The notes below the pieces were generated by a model. The model did not search any database. It worked only from the letters and a program-made list of their open reading frames with translations, and was not told where the DNA came from. DNA of 64,000 nucleotides. Source: Nitrospina sp. GTDB taxonomy: Bacteria > Nitrospinota > Nitrospinia > Nitrospinales > VA-1. Where the stretch lies: assembly GCA_018673915.1 (NCBI GenBank), contig JABHBK010000058.1, forward strand, positions 23,858 to 87,857. The letters run 5' to 3'. This document shows, piece by piece, positions 18,340 to 26,914 of the stretch; within the stretch, counting starts at the first letter, position 1; each line of letters opens with the position of its first letter. Made by a program: the position numbers and the translations under genes.

Positions 18340-19221
18340 TCAATGACTTGATGGTTGCCTGCAGGTCCAGACTTTCCAGATTAGAAAGCCCAACACATAC
18401 AAGTTCATAAGAGAGACAAGCAGGACCATAAATAATTCTAATTGGTTGAGCAGAGAAAAAATTACCAGCATTACGTTATTGGTGCATAGACATAAGGGAC
18501 TGATCCACGCCAGAAACTTTCGGTCGGAATACCAGTTTTTCAAAGCTTCTTCAGTATCATCTACTCTCGCAAGGCTTCGACAAAATGCATCCAACTGTTC
18601 CACCGCTTTATCCTGCCATCCGTAAACCCAGACAAAAAGAGATTGCAGTCGCAAGTCCCAGGGGTCTGTTTGTCCTTCCTCTACTCCGCGCCGATCCTCT
18701 TCGGTCACACTTTCATCCACCCGGTTTTTCTCATACGAACCCACTCGAGAGGTGTAATTGACAAGATAAAAAACAAAAAAGGTGCTTTGCAAAAAGCAGA
18801 CAGCCAGTCCAAGCAATCCCAATACCCAATACTCCGGCATTCCCGTGTTCCGTACCAAAACTATCGTCACAGCAAAATAAACCAGCACAGTAACCAGAAA
18901 ATCGGCGAGCGAATCGAGAAACCTGCCAAACCGCGATGTCGTTCCTCTCACTCTGGCAAGATTGCCATCAACATTGTCGAGAAATACTTTCCCATAGAGA
19001 AAAACTGCGCCCCAAACTAAAGCATTAGGGATTTCTGAAACATAAAAACCGGCTGAAACCAGACCAAAAACCAGCGAAAGAAAAGTGATCTGGTTTGGAG
19101 TCACCGATGTGGGGTATAACAGGCGGACCACCCAACGATTCATGAAATACCAAAGCTGATTCACATCGAAGAACCGCGCCTCGACAGGAAGCTTATTCAT
19201 TTTTTCAATATCGCAGGGCAT
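18340..19221 (-). CDS. CDP-alcohol phosphatidyltransferase family membrane protein
   Basis: The full family signature DGx2ARx8Gx3Dx3D is present as DGNLARVRGTTSRFGRFLD..D (residues about 85-107). It supplies the Mg ions and CDP-binding acids for transfer of a phospho-alcohol to an alcohol acceptor. Several membrane helices flank it. A polar insert of about 80 residues (from SYEKNRVDESVTEED) sits between helices and is longer than in PgsA or PssA. I prefer a start at 19221 or 19200; upstream in-frame ATGs would overlap the radical SAM gene and none has a convincing ribosome binding site. The product could be a phospholipid or inositol-type lipid, not determinable here. Confidence 0.85.
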   Translation of the reverse strand: MPCDIEKMNKLPVEARFFDVNQLWYFMNRWVVRLLYPTSVTPNQITFLSLVFGLVSAGFYVSEIPNALVWGAVFLYGKVFLDNVDGNLARVRGTTSRFGRFLDSLADFLVTVLVYFAVTIVLVRNTGMPEYWVLGLLGLAVCFLQSTFFVFYLVNYTSRVGSYEKNRVDESVTEEDRRGVEEGQTDPWDLRLQSLFVWVYGWQDKAVEQLDAFCRSLARVDDTEEALKNWYSDRKFLAWISPLCLCTNNVMLVIFSLLNQLELFMVLLVSLMNLYVLGFLIWKVWTCRQPSSH

Positions 19222-19241
19222 AAAAGGTTTTCTGCAGCCAA

Positions 19242-20951
19242 TTAGCAAAGACCGCATATGTGGCAGATCGCGGTATCGCAGACAGGAGTCCGCACGGCAT
19301 TCAATCCGCGCTGATAGTCCTCCCATAGGAAGTCGTCACGGTAACCGTGATCAACAATATCCCAGGGAAGGTAATCATCCTTCTCATACTGACGATATAC
19401 GATCTGGTCAACGGAATGCTTGTTCAATGCGCTCTTGGCATCGTGACCGTTATTCAGGTAGGTTTTGAAAAAAGCATGTGCATTGCGGTCTCCCCGTGAC
19501 AAATAGGTTTGCAGGTAGGCTTCATTCGGGGAACCAAAACTCATTTTCAAATGCGGCAATTTTCCTAAAGCCTTTCTTACTCGGGCAAACTTCTTCTTCA
19601 AACTCTTTACTTCTTCCATTGGGTGCCATTGGAAAGGCGTTCCCGGTTTAGGCACTAGCGGACTCAAGCTGATGGTCACTCGTCCGATGCGACCCAGTGG
19701 GCGGCATTCTTCGACATAACCCTCCTGCACCCGCTCGACCAACCGAATGAACTGGTCAATATCCTCCTCAGTTTCATGAGGGAGTCCAATGATGGAATAG
19801 ATTTTTAAATGCAGAATTCCCTTGCGCGTTAAAAACCGACACTTCTCGACAATAAAGTCATCGGTCGCGGCTTTATTAATAACATCGCGCATTCTTTCTG
19901 ATGGTCCATCCACAGCCACCGTCAATGTTTTCTGTCCACTCTTGAGGATCAAGTCCACCAACTCATCAGTGAGCGTCTCCATTCGCAAAGAAGAGAACGA
20001 AAGCGTTTTGCCTTCCTCTGTTATTTTCCGCGCCAATGCAGGAAGGTCAGGGTGGTCGGTCACCGATGGCCCGACCAGGCCCACTGTCTTCACCGATTTC
20101 CCCATTCCAGTGAGCAAGGTATCCATCGAACTATAAGTTTTTTCCAAATCAGGAAGACGTGGCGGACGGTAAATAAAACCTGCAGTACAGAATCGGCAGG
20201 CCCAAATGCACCCTCGCGTTACCTCCATCAACGCCATATCTTTAAATGTGGAATCTTCATCCGGTAGAACCGAGTGCGTGCATAGCGTATCTTCCTGCTC
20301 TACCCAATGACGCACTACACGGGAAGGAAACCCCTTCAACGCTGAAACACCGACTTGCTGGTCAAGATTCATTCTGGGGAGGTAAAATTGCGGAAAATAA
20401 ATTCCGGGAATGGAAACAGCACGCTCATAAAACTGATTCTTGTCTTCAGTTTCTCGGAGCAGACCAAAAAAGCGTTCGGCCATACCTTCCCCTTCACCGA
20501 TAAACAGAACATCCATGCACTCCGCTAACGGTTCGGGGTTGATGAATATCGCTGATCCCCCTGCGGTAATCATCGGGTGCGATGCATCCCGTTCCTCCCG
20601 GCTCAAGGGGATGCCAAAGTATTTCAAGGCCAAAACCGCATTCAAATAGTCAGGCTCAAAAGAAATAGAAAACGCGATGACATCGAATTCTAAAGGATGC
20701 CTTTGTAATTCCATTGAGCGCAATTCCTTGCGATCCAGGGATTGCATTTCAGGCTTCCAATCGAGCGGAAAAGCATAGCGGTCGCACTCCACCCCTTCAA
20801 TTTGGTTTAACAGGGAATAAACCTGCTGAAAACCCAAATTGGCCATCGCCACATCCCGCGTATTGGGGTAGACAAGCAGAACCCGTAAACCATTGCGCGA
20901 AAGGGTCGAATCAAGAGTCGATTCGGCTGAATATGAAACCTGCATAAACAC
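19242..20951 (-). CDS. B12-binding radical SAM protein, TIGR03960/YgiQ-like, with extra C-terminal Cys cluster
   Basis: This protein has 569 residues. The N-terminal region LRVLLVYPNTRDVAMANLG, with TAGGSAIFINPEPLAE, is the B12-binding-like domain. The radical SAM motif is CIWACRFC within VTRGCIWACRFCTAGF. The last residues carry CDTAICHICGLC, a C-x4-C-x2-C-x2-C cluster suited to an auxiliary Fe-S centre. The related TIGR03960 proteins continue into a DUF2344 domain; that domain is absent here. Function is unknown. The CDP-alcohol transferase gene follows closely on the same strand, so a lipid-linked role is possible but unproven. Confidence 0.87.
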   Translation of the reverse strand: MFMQVSYSAESTLDSTLSRNGLRVLLVYPNTRDVAMANLGFQQVYSLLNQIEGVECDRYAFPLDWKPEMQSLDRKELRSMELQRHPLEFDVIAFSISFEPDYLNAVLALKYFGIPLSREERDASHPMITAGGSAIFINPEPLAECMDVLFIGEGEGMAERFFGLLRETEDKNQFYERAVSIPGIYFPQFYLPRMNLDQQVGVSALKGFPSRVVRHWVEQEDTLCTHSVLPDEDSTFKDMALMEVTRGCIWACRFCTAGFIYRPPRLPDLEKTYSSMDTLLTGMGKSVKTVGLVGPSVTDHPDLPALARKITEEGKTLSFSSLRMETLTDELVDLILKSGQKTLTVAVDGPSERMRDVINKAATDDFIVEKCRFLTRKGILHLKIYSIIGLPHETEEDIDQFIRLVERVQEGYVEECRPLGRIGRVTISLSPLVPKPGTPFQWHPMEEVKSLKKKFARVRKALGKLPHLKMSFGSPNEAYLQTYLSRGDRNAHAFFKTYLNNGHDAKSALNKHSVDQIVYRQYEKDDYLPWDIVDHGYRDDFLWEDYQRGLNAVRTPVCDTAICHICGLC

Positions 20952-21035
20952 CGGGGAAAAATATTACAACTTGTTATAAGTTAAGGGTTATTATCATACT
21001 CTAATTGACCAATCTTAGAAAGGAAACTGCGACAA

Positions 21036-22112
21036 ATGCCGGACCCGGAAAGCAGAATGAGGGACTACCTGCAAAAAATAGCTGCAGGTCCCCGGTTGAG
21101 CAAAGATCTAACTGAAGAGGAGGCAGAGGATGCCCTGTCACTGATTCTCGATGACCGGGTTTCAAAAATACGCGCCGGGGTGTTTCTCATTGCCGCACGT
21201 ATGAAGCTTGAAACTGTGCCGGAAAACATCGGCTATTGGCGAGCCCTGCAAAATCGTATTTCTCCAGTTACGGTGAATTTTGACAGGCTCCTGCAAATCG
21301 CCGATCCCTTTGATGGATTCCAACGAATTCCCTATTTTGGATTTTATGCAATCCCAGTAATAGCCCAACTCGGCCTTCCGGTTTATGGCCACTCAGCCCT
21401 TCCATTACCGCCTAAGTTTGGCATTACCTTCGAGCAGATTTTGCAGAATCATTATGAAATTGTAAATGACAAGAGAGACCTGTCATTGCTGGAAAAATAC
21501 CAGTTTGGTTATCTCAGCACCGCAGACACCCTGCCAAAATTGGAGGCTTTGCGGACTTTACGGAATGAAATTGTCAAACGCCCCATGCTGGCTACCTTGG
21601 AAAAAATTCTTTTGCCCATCCAAGCCCGCCAAAACATTTTAGCCACCACCTATTTCCACCGGGGCTACGAAGTAGCACTCACCGAAATTGGAAAACTCAG
21701 CCCATTCGATAAAGTGATCATCGGAAACGGAATGGAAGGCACTACTTTGTTGGGCGTTCATAAAGAAGCGAAAGTGTTTATTCAAAATGGCACTGATGAA
21801 GCGGAACAAAAAAATCTATCCCTGAAAACTCTGTACACAGAGGAAACAGCCCAGGGCATTGCTCAAGCCCATGAAGAATTAAAACCAATAGAATCCAGCC
21901 TGGAAATCCTTGCGGAAATGGGAGAAAACGCATTGAAGACAGGGCAAGGACCAGCAAGCCTGCAAATAGCCAGCCAGGCGGGATCACTGGCTCATCTATG
22001 CGGATTGTTTACCACTCCGCAGGAAGGATTTGATCAGGCCCTTGCCGCTTTGGAATCTGGCAAGGTTTATGAATCACTCATGCAATGGATTGAGGAAGCA
22101 AAAAGCATGTGA
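21036..22112 (+). CDS. Anthranilate phosphoribosyltransferase-like protein (TrpD2/YbiB type)
   Basis: This 358-residue protein has the nucleoside phosphorylase/TrpD fold: a helical N-terminal domain (MRDYLQKIAAGPRLSKDLTE) and a long alpha/beta domain with VYGHSALPLPPKFG and GNGMEGTTLLG. The PRPP-binding glycine-rich loops of true TrpD are not recognisable, and no trp genes are nearby. It therefore fits the TrpD2/YbiB group, for which nucleic acid binding has been reported in E. coli. It ends two bases before the convergent arylesterase stop. Confidence 0.75.
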   Translation: MPDPESRMRDYLQKIAAGPRLSKDLTEEEAEDALSLILDDRVSKIRAGVFLIAARMKLETVPENIGYWRALQNRISPVTVNFDRLLQIADPFDGFQRIPYFGFYAIPVIAQLGLPVYGHSALPLPPKFGITFEQILQNHYEIVNDKRDLSLLEKYQFGYLSTADTLPKLEALRTLRNEIVKRPMLATLEKILLPIQARQNILATTYFHRGYEVALTEIGKLSPFDKVIIGNGMEGTTLLGVHKEAKVFIQNGTDEAEQKNLSLKTLYTEETAQGIAQAHEELKPIESSLEILAEMGENALKTGQGPASLQIASQAGSLAHLCGLFTTPQEGFDQALAALESGKVYESLMQWIEEAKSM

Positions 22113-22114
22113 TG

Positions 22115-22777
22115 TTATTTTTCTAACATCGGCTCAAGGTGCTCCCAGACCAGGTCTGTGACAATACGGTAACCGGAGGCAACAGGATGCAATCCATCAG
22201 GTTGGGTATGTTCGCGCTCCCCCGCCACCCCCTCTAGTAAAAAGGGAAGAAAAGCCAAGTTATATTTTTCTGCAAGACTCGGGAAAACCGTTTCAAATTC
22301 TCGCATATAATCTTCGCCATAGTTAGGCAGGGCCTTCATTCCAGCGAGTAAAACCCGGGCATTATGTTCCTGACAAACTTCAATCATGGTTTCCAGATTT
22401 CGCTGCATTTCATCGGCAGAGAGTCCTCGCAAACCATCATTGGCTCCTAGTGCCAGAATTACAATTTTGGGTTCATGCTTCATCAGCCAGCGGATTCGTC
22501 GCACTCCACCTGCAGTGGTATCACCACTCACACCAGCGTTAACCACCTTATGCGGAAATCCGGCCGACGTGATCTTCAATTGCAATCGGGAAGGGTAGCT
22601 TTCTTCCTCTTTCACGCCATGCCCTGCCGTCAAACTGTCTCCAAACGCTAAAACCACAGGTCTCTCCTTAGCTAAAACTGTTGTAGGAAACCATACAGCA
22701 AATGCCCCGAGCAAAAATATTACCCGGAATTTTAGATTAAAGTTTATCAAAATCTTCCGCATCTTTTTATAATACAA
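22115..22777 (-). CDS. tesA: Periplasmic SGNH arylesterase (TesA-like)
   Basis: This 220-residue protein has a signal peptide (hydrophobic stretch FRVIFLLGAFAVWFPTTVLA) and all four SGNH blocks. These are AFGDSLTAG (catalytic Ser), AGVSGDTTAGG (Gly), LGANDGLRG (Asn) and DGLHPVASGY (Asp and His). Such enzymes hydrolyse thioesters or lysophospholipids in the periplasm. It is divergent, 39 bases apart, from an ABC ATPase/permease pair, the same arrangement as E. coli tesA-ybbA-ybbP, which supports the identity. The start may be the ATG at 22777 or at 22762. Confidence 0.9.
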   Translation of the reverse strand: MYYKKMRKILINFNLKFRVIFLLGAFAVWFPTTVLAKERPVVLAFGDSLTAGHGVKEEESYPSRLQLKITSAGFPHKVVNAGVSGDTTAGGVRRIRWLMKHEPKIVILALGANDGLRGLSADEMQRNLETMIEVCQEHNARVLLAGMKALPNYGEDYMREFETVFPSLAEKYNLAFLPFLLEGVAGEREHTQPDGLHPVASGYRIVTDLVWEHLEPMLEK

Positions 22778-22816
22778 TATATGGTACTTATAATAAGACT
22801 TCTATTGAGATGAATC

Positions 22817-23491
22817 GTGATTGAAATAACTGGTTTAGTAAAAACTTTATATGGTGGCGGACACGAGGTCAAAATATTAAAATCTCTCGACCTCACCATT
22901 CCTACCGGTCAATTTTTAGCCGTCACTGGTCAGTCGGGAAGCGGAAAAACTACCCTGCTCAGCTTGATCGCAGGATTGGACAACTCCACCACCGGTCAAA
23001 TTGTGATCGATGGGCAGGATATCACCAAACTCAATGAGGATGAACTCGCTCTCTTGCGTGGAAAAAGATTCGGCTTCATCTTTCAGAATTTCCATCTCAT
23101 CCCTACTTTAACAGCACTGGAAAACGTGGTGTTGGCGGCCGAACTGAACAGCACCCCTGGTGCAACCAAAAAAGCTACCGACCTTTTAGGCACAGTGGGT
23201 TTGGGTGACCGCCTGCATCATTACCCTGCTCAACTCTCAGGCGGAGAACAACAACGCTTGTCTTTGGCCCGAGCTTTTGTAAACGAGCCAGATATCATTC
23301 TCGCCGACGAGCCCACGGGCAACCTGGATTCTAAAAATAGCGATCGCATTATCGAGCTCCTGTTAGAACTGCACCGGGTTAAACAGGCAACCATCATCCT
23401 TGTAACCCACGAACAACATGTCGCCGAACGCTCGGAACGCATTCTGACCCTGGCGGACGGGAAAATTGCTTCGGATAGGCTGAACCCATGA
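22817..23491 (+). CDS. ybbA: ABC transporter ATPase, YbbA/LolD-like
   Basis: This is a 224-residue ATPase. It has Walker A GQSGSGKTTLL, a Q-loop in FIFQNFHLIP, signature LSGGEQQRLSLARAF and Walker B IILADEPTGNLD. The GTG start is at 22817. The stop overlaps the permease start as ATGA (23488-23491). MacB/LolD-type ATPases drive extraction or movement of hydrophobic substrates rather than import. Together with the divergent arylesterase it reproduces the conserved tesA-ybbA-ybbP cluster. Confidence 0.92.
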   Translation: MIEITGLVKTLYGGGHEVKILKSLDLTIPTGQFLAVTGQSGSGKTTLLSLIAGLDNSTTGQIVIDGQDITKLNEDELALLRGKRFGFIFQNFHLIPTLTALENVVLAAELNSTPGATKKATDLLGTVGLGDRLHHYPAQLSGGEQQRLSLARAFVNEPDIILADEPTGNLDSKNSDRIIELLLELHRVKQATIILVTHEQHVAERSERILTLADGKIASDRLNP

Positions 23492-26049
23492 AACAATTAA
23501 ATCTCCCACAACTTTTTGCACTGCTTCTCTCCGAGACACGCGGGGCATGGCGGAGGATGCTGTTTTTTATTCTCTGTATCGCCATAGGCGTGGGAGCAGT
23601 GATGACAGTGAAAAGTTTTTCCAACCTGGTGGGTGAAACAATACAAGGCCAGGCAAAGGGACTCCTATCTGCTGACCTCGCCATTAAAGGAAGCTGGGAA
23701 CAAAATAAGGAAGATCTGGATACTCAAAATAAAGTATTGCCTCCAGAGGCCGAGTTTCTCTTTATCAAAGAATTGCATGGCATGGCGCAATTCAATAACT
23801 CTGAAAATAAAATTAAATCATCCTCCCTGATTACTGAACTCAAAGCCGTTCCGATCACAGGCCCACAATATCCTTTTTATGGAGAACTTAAAAATAAACC
23901 GGAAAAACCTCTGGCAGAGTTATTAGCCAACGGTGGAGCAGTGGTAGGGCCTTCTTTCCTGTTAAAAACTGGTTTAAAGCTTGGAGACAAGTTTTCTCTA
24001 GGCAAAGCTGAAATGCGTATCAACGGCGTGGTGCTCTCGGAGCCGGATCGCATTTCTAGAGCGTTCAGCATCGGCCCTCGTGTATTTATTTCCCGTGCTT
24101 CTTTAGACCTTTCCGGATTGGTTCAGCCTGGAAGTCGAATCAAACATCGAACTCTTATTCGATTGCCTTCCCATTTTGATTTGGAAAAAGCTCTGGTGCT
24201 TCTGGAACGTGGATTGACCGACAAGTCTATTTCTATTCGCACCTACAAAGACATGCAGTCTTCTTTATCCAGTTCCATTGAGCGAATGGGCCAATACCTG
24301 GGAGCACTGGGTGTCATCGCTCTATTAATGGGAGGGATCGGGGTCGCCATGATTGTTAGAACTTTCATGGCACAAAAACTGGACACCCTGGCTATATTGA
24401 GTTGTCTTGGAGCTTCGTCCAGAACCTTGTTTAAGGTGTATCTCCTTCAGTCCATGCTAATGGGTTTGGCAGGAAGTATTTTAGGTGTGTGTATAGGATT
24501 TTCGCTCACCTTCCTGCTTCCCCCAAAAATGGAAGGATTGATTAATTTGAAACTCGAACCGGTCTTCTATTGGATTCCGGCTTTGCAATCGCTTCTTCTG
24601 GGTTGCGCGACCACACTTTTGTTTTGCTTATGGCCTTTGATCCGAGCTGTGAAAACCCGGCCTCTTCGCCTGTTCCGCAGAAATTTTGAGAAAGAAGAAC
24701 AAGGAACTCGATGGGAACGCGGGGTTTCCGCCATAATATTGGGGTTGGGACTGGCTGCGATGATTTGCTGGCAGGCAGAATCTATAAAGCGCGGCTTGAT
24801 TTTTCTTGCTGCCCTGGTGATTTCAGCGGGGGTATTTGCGTTGGCATCCCTACTTCTTTTAAAGCTATTGAAAGCATTTCCCCCTTCCGGTTCTATGACA
24901 CGTCGTTATAGCATTTCCAATCTTATGCGACCCAACAATCAGGCGACCTCCATCATCACTTGTCTGGGCATGGGCATTATGCTCATTCTTACTGTCCGCC
25001 TGGTACAAATGGATATGTTGGCCATGCTGAATAAGAGCACAGAAATGGGTCCGCCTAATTATTTTTTCATTGACATCCAGCACGACCAGACACAAACCTT
25101 TACTCAGGTTTTGGATCGGGTAGCTCCGGAAGCGGAGCGGACCCTTACACCTCTGGTACGGTCACGCCTACACAGTATTGATGACAAGCTGATCGAAAAC
25201 TGGGTTTATAAGGATAAAAGACGGGAAGAATGGTTCATCACCCGGGAGTTTGTTTTGACCTATATGGCCGGCTCTCCTCCAAAAGATAATGAGGTCATCG
25301 AAGGGGTATGGTGGGATGAGGCCCGGGCTAAAAATGCCGAAGTGTCTCTGGAACAGGATGCGGCAAAACGATTGAACGCTAAAATTGGATCACAACTCGT
25401 TATCGATATTCAAGGTGTGCCTGTTGCAGCCACGGTGACCAGTATTCGCAAAGTAAACTGGCGTAACATGCGCACAAATTTCTACATGATCTATTCGCCT
25501 GGAGCACTCCAAGATGCACCGCTCACCTATGTAGCCACGGTCCATGTTCCCGAGCAGAAAGAGTTGGCCCTGCAACACGCTGTTGTCGAGGCCCTTCCAA
25601 ATATCACTGCTGTGAGCACACGCGATATTGTCAACACTATTGAAACCAATGTATCCAAACTGACCACCCTTGTCGATTTCATGTCAGGATTCGCTATCGC
25701 GGCAGGACTATTCATTCTCTCTGGTTCCATCGCTTCTACCAAGTTCAGGCGATTACAGGAGTCGGCGATACTCAAAATACTTGGAGCTCGGCGAAAAGTG
25801 GTCGCCTCTATTCTAGGGATCGAATACATCACATTGGGAATCATTTCTGCTTTAGTGGGCGTTGGGCTGGCGCAAGGACTTTCCTGGGCAGTGATGAAGT
25901 ACATGATTAAATCGGATTGGCATGTTCAACCGATCACCGTTGCCTGGGCGTTTGGGTTTGCAGTTTTGATCACGGTAGCTACCGGGGTTTTGAGTAGCCT
26001 GGATGTGATCTGCAACAAACCTTTAAAGACAATTCGCGAATCGGCGTAG
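23488..26049 (+). CDS. ybbP: FtsX-type ABC permease, YbbP-like
   Basis: This 853-residue permease has an N-terminal membrane helix (MLFFILCIAIGVGAVMTVKSF) followed by a large periplasmic domain. Two groups of FtsX helices follow (residues about 265-390 and 420-530), then a second periplasmic domain and a final FtsX block with SGSIASTKFRRLQESAILKI and LGARRKVV near residue 755. The family is presumed to act as a lipid or lipoprotein mechanotransmitter or extractor. It is coupled by a 4-base overlap to the ATPase gene. No separate periplasmic adaptor follows. Confidence 0.9.
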   Translation: MKQLNLPQLFALLLSETRGAWRRMLFFILCIAIGVGAVMTVKSFSNLVGETIQGQAKGLLSADLAIKGSWEQNKEDLDTQNKVLPPEAEFLFIKELHGMAQFNNSENKIKSSSLITELKAVPITGPQYPFYGELKNKPEKPLAELLANGGAVVGPSFLLKTGLKLGDKFSLGKAEMRINGVVLSEPDRISRAFSIGPRVFISRASLDLSGLVQPGSRIKHRTLIRLPSHFDLEKALVLLERGLTDKSISIRTYKDMQSSLSSSIERMGQYLGALGVIALLMGGIGVAMIVRTFMAQKLDTLAILSCLGASSRTLFKVYLLQSMLMGLAGSILGVCIGFSLTFLLPPKMEGLINLKLEPVFYWIPALQSLLLGCATTLLFCLWPLIRAVKTRPLRLFRRNFEKEEQGTRWERGVSAIILGLGLAAMICWQAESIKRGLIFLAALVISAGVFALASLLLLKLLKAFPPSGSMTRRYSISNLMRPNNQATSIITCLGMGIMLILTVRLVQMDMLAMLNKSTEMGPPNYFFIDIQHDQTQTFTQVLDRVAPEAERTLTPLVRSRLHSIDDKLIENWVYKDKRREEWFITREFVLTYMAGSPPKDNEVIEGVWWDEARAKNAEVSLEQDAAKRLNAKIGSQLVIDIQGVPVAATVTSIRKVNWRNMRTNFYMIYSPGALQDAPLTYVATVHVPEQKELALQHAVVEALPNITAVSTRDIVNTIETNVSKLTTLVDFMSGFAIAAGLFILSGSIASTKFRRLQESAILKILGARRKVVASILGIEYITLGIISALVGVGLAQGLSWAVMKYMIKSDWHVQPITVAWAFGFAVLITVATGVLSSLDVICNKPLKTIRESA

Positions 26050-26125
26050 GCGCCGATGGCAATAAGCCATAACATTTTGCAGTTAGCAACCGTGTTCTTG
26101 TATCAACGAACGGGCATTAATAAAA

Positions 26126-26827
26126 ATGAAAAATATTTTTCATGCTTTTATGGTGCTGGTACTTATGACTAGCAATGTGGAATCTTCTGATGAAGCCCTG
26201 ATTCCCGCCGGGGAGTTTGTGATGGGCACTGATCAGAGCACTCCAGCAGAACGTCCGGCGCACAAAATCTGGTTGGATGATTTTTATCTGGACCGTTTTG
26301 AAATCAGCAATCAGAACTATGAGGCCTTTGATCCCAATTATGCGAGAAGCGCTTCTTCCTCCTGTGACCGCTGTCCAGCAACCCGCGTCACCTGGTATGA
26401 AGCAAAAGCTTATTGCAAGATCCTCAACCAACGATTACCTACCGAGGCAGAATGGGAAAAGGCTCGGCGTGGTCCTCAAGGAAATTCAGATACTGAAAGG
26501 GATACAGCGCATTACGCCTTACCAGTTAAAGCCGGGACCTTGGCCGTGGATAGCCTGCCTGCCAATGGCTATGGCATTCATCATCTTGCTGGCAATGTCT
26601 GGGAATGGGTGAACGACTGGCACGAGGAATTGTATTACCAGAAATCTCCGGTTAAAAATCCCCAGGGTCCTTCAAAAGGTCTCAGAAAAAGTGTGCGCGG
26701 GGGAAGCTGGTATAATGTTGGTTGGTACACACAACCGGGAATGCGCTTTCAACTGGCACCGCATGTGAAGTTGAATTCCCTGGGATTTCGTTGCGCCCGC
26801 TCCGGCCAAGCGGCCGGGGGCGACTAG
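26126..26827 (+). CDS. Exported SUMF1/FGE-sulfatase-domain protein
   Basis: This 233-residue protein has a short signal peptide (hydrophobic residues 8-16). It then has the SUMF1 (formylglycine-generating-enzyme-like, C-type-lectin) fold: AGEFVMGTD, FEISNQNYEAF, LPTEAEWEKARRG, LAGNVWEWVNDW, VRGGSW and LGFRCAR. The Cys pair required for formylglycine chemistry in true FGE is missing around VRGGSWYNVGWY, so it is probably not an FGE. A CDRC motif at residues 80-83 is an unusual insertion for the family. It is the first gene of an operon with the MsrP-like gene 87 bases downstream. A GC-rich hairpin spans its last codons. Confidence 0.88.
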   Translation: MKNIFHAFMVLVLMTSNVESSDEALIPAGEFVMGTDQSTPAERPAHKIWLDDFYLDRFEISNQNYEAFDPNYARSASSSCDRCPATRVTWYEAKAYCKILNQRLPTEAEWEKARRGPQGNSDTERDTAHYALPVKAGTLAVDSLPANGYGIHHLAGNVWEWVNDWHEELYYQKSPVKNPQGPSKGLRKSVRGGSWYNVGWYTQPGMRFQLAPHVKLNSLGFRCARSGQAAGGD

Positions 26828-26914
26828 CAATGGTTTTTGCGGGCAAGCCAAGAGTTATCTCGGCTTAATGAGTTTTTGCCCTTTACCAGCGGGATTCTCC
26901 GCTCAAGGCTAATT

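Noticed and set aside
26802..26817. GC-rich perfect hairpin CCGGCC-AAGC-GGCCGG at the end of the SUMF1 gene
   Set aside because: It is inside the last codons and is not followed by a T-run, so it is not a terminator; it may only reflect Gly/Ala codons.
26126..26827. Initial reading as a true formylglycine-generating enzyme with a sulfatase partner
   Set aside because: The catalytic Cys pair of FGE is absent in all three SUMF1 proteins and no sulfatase gene is in the window.
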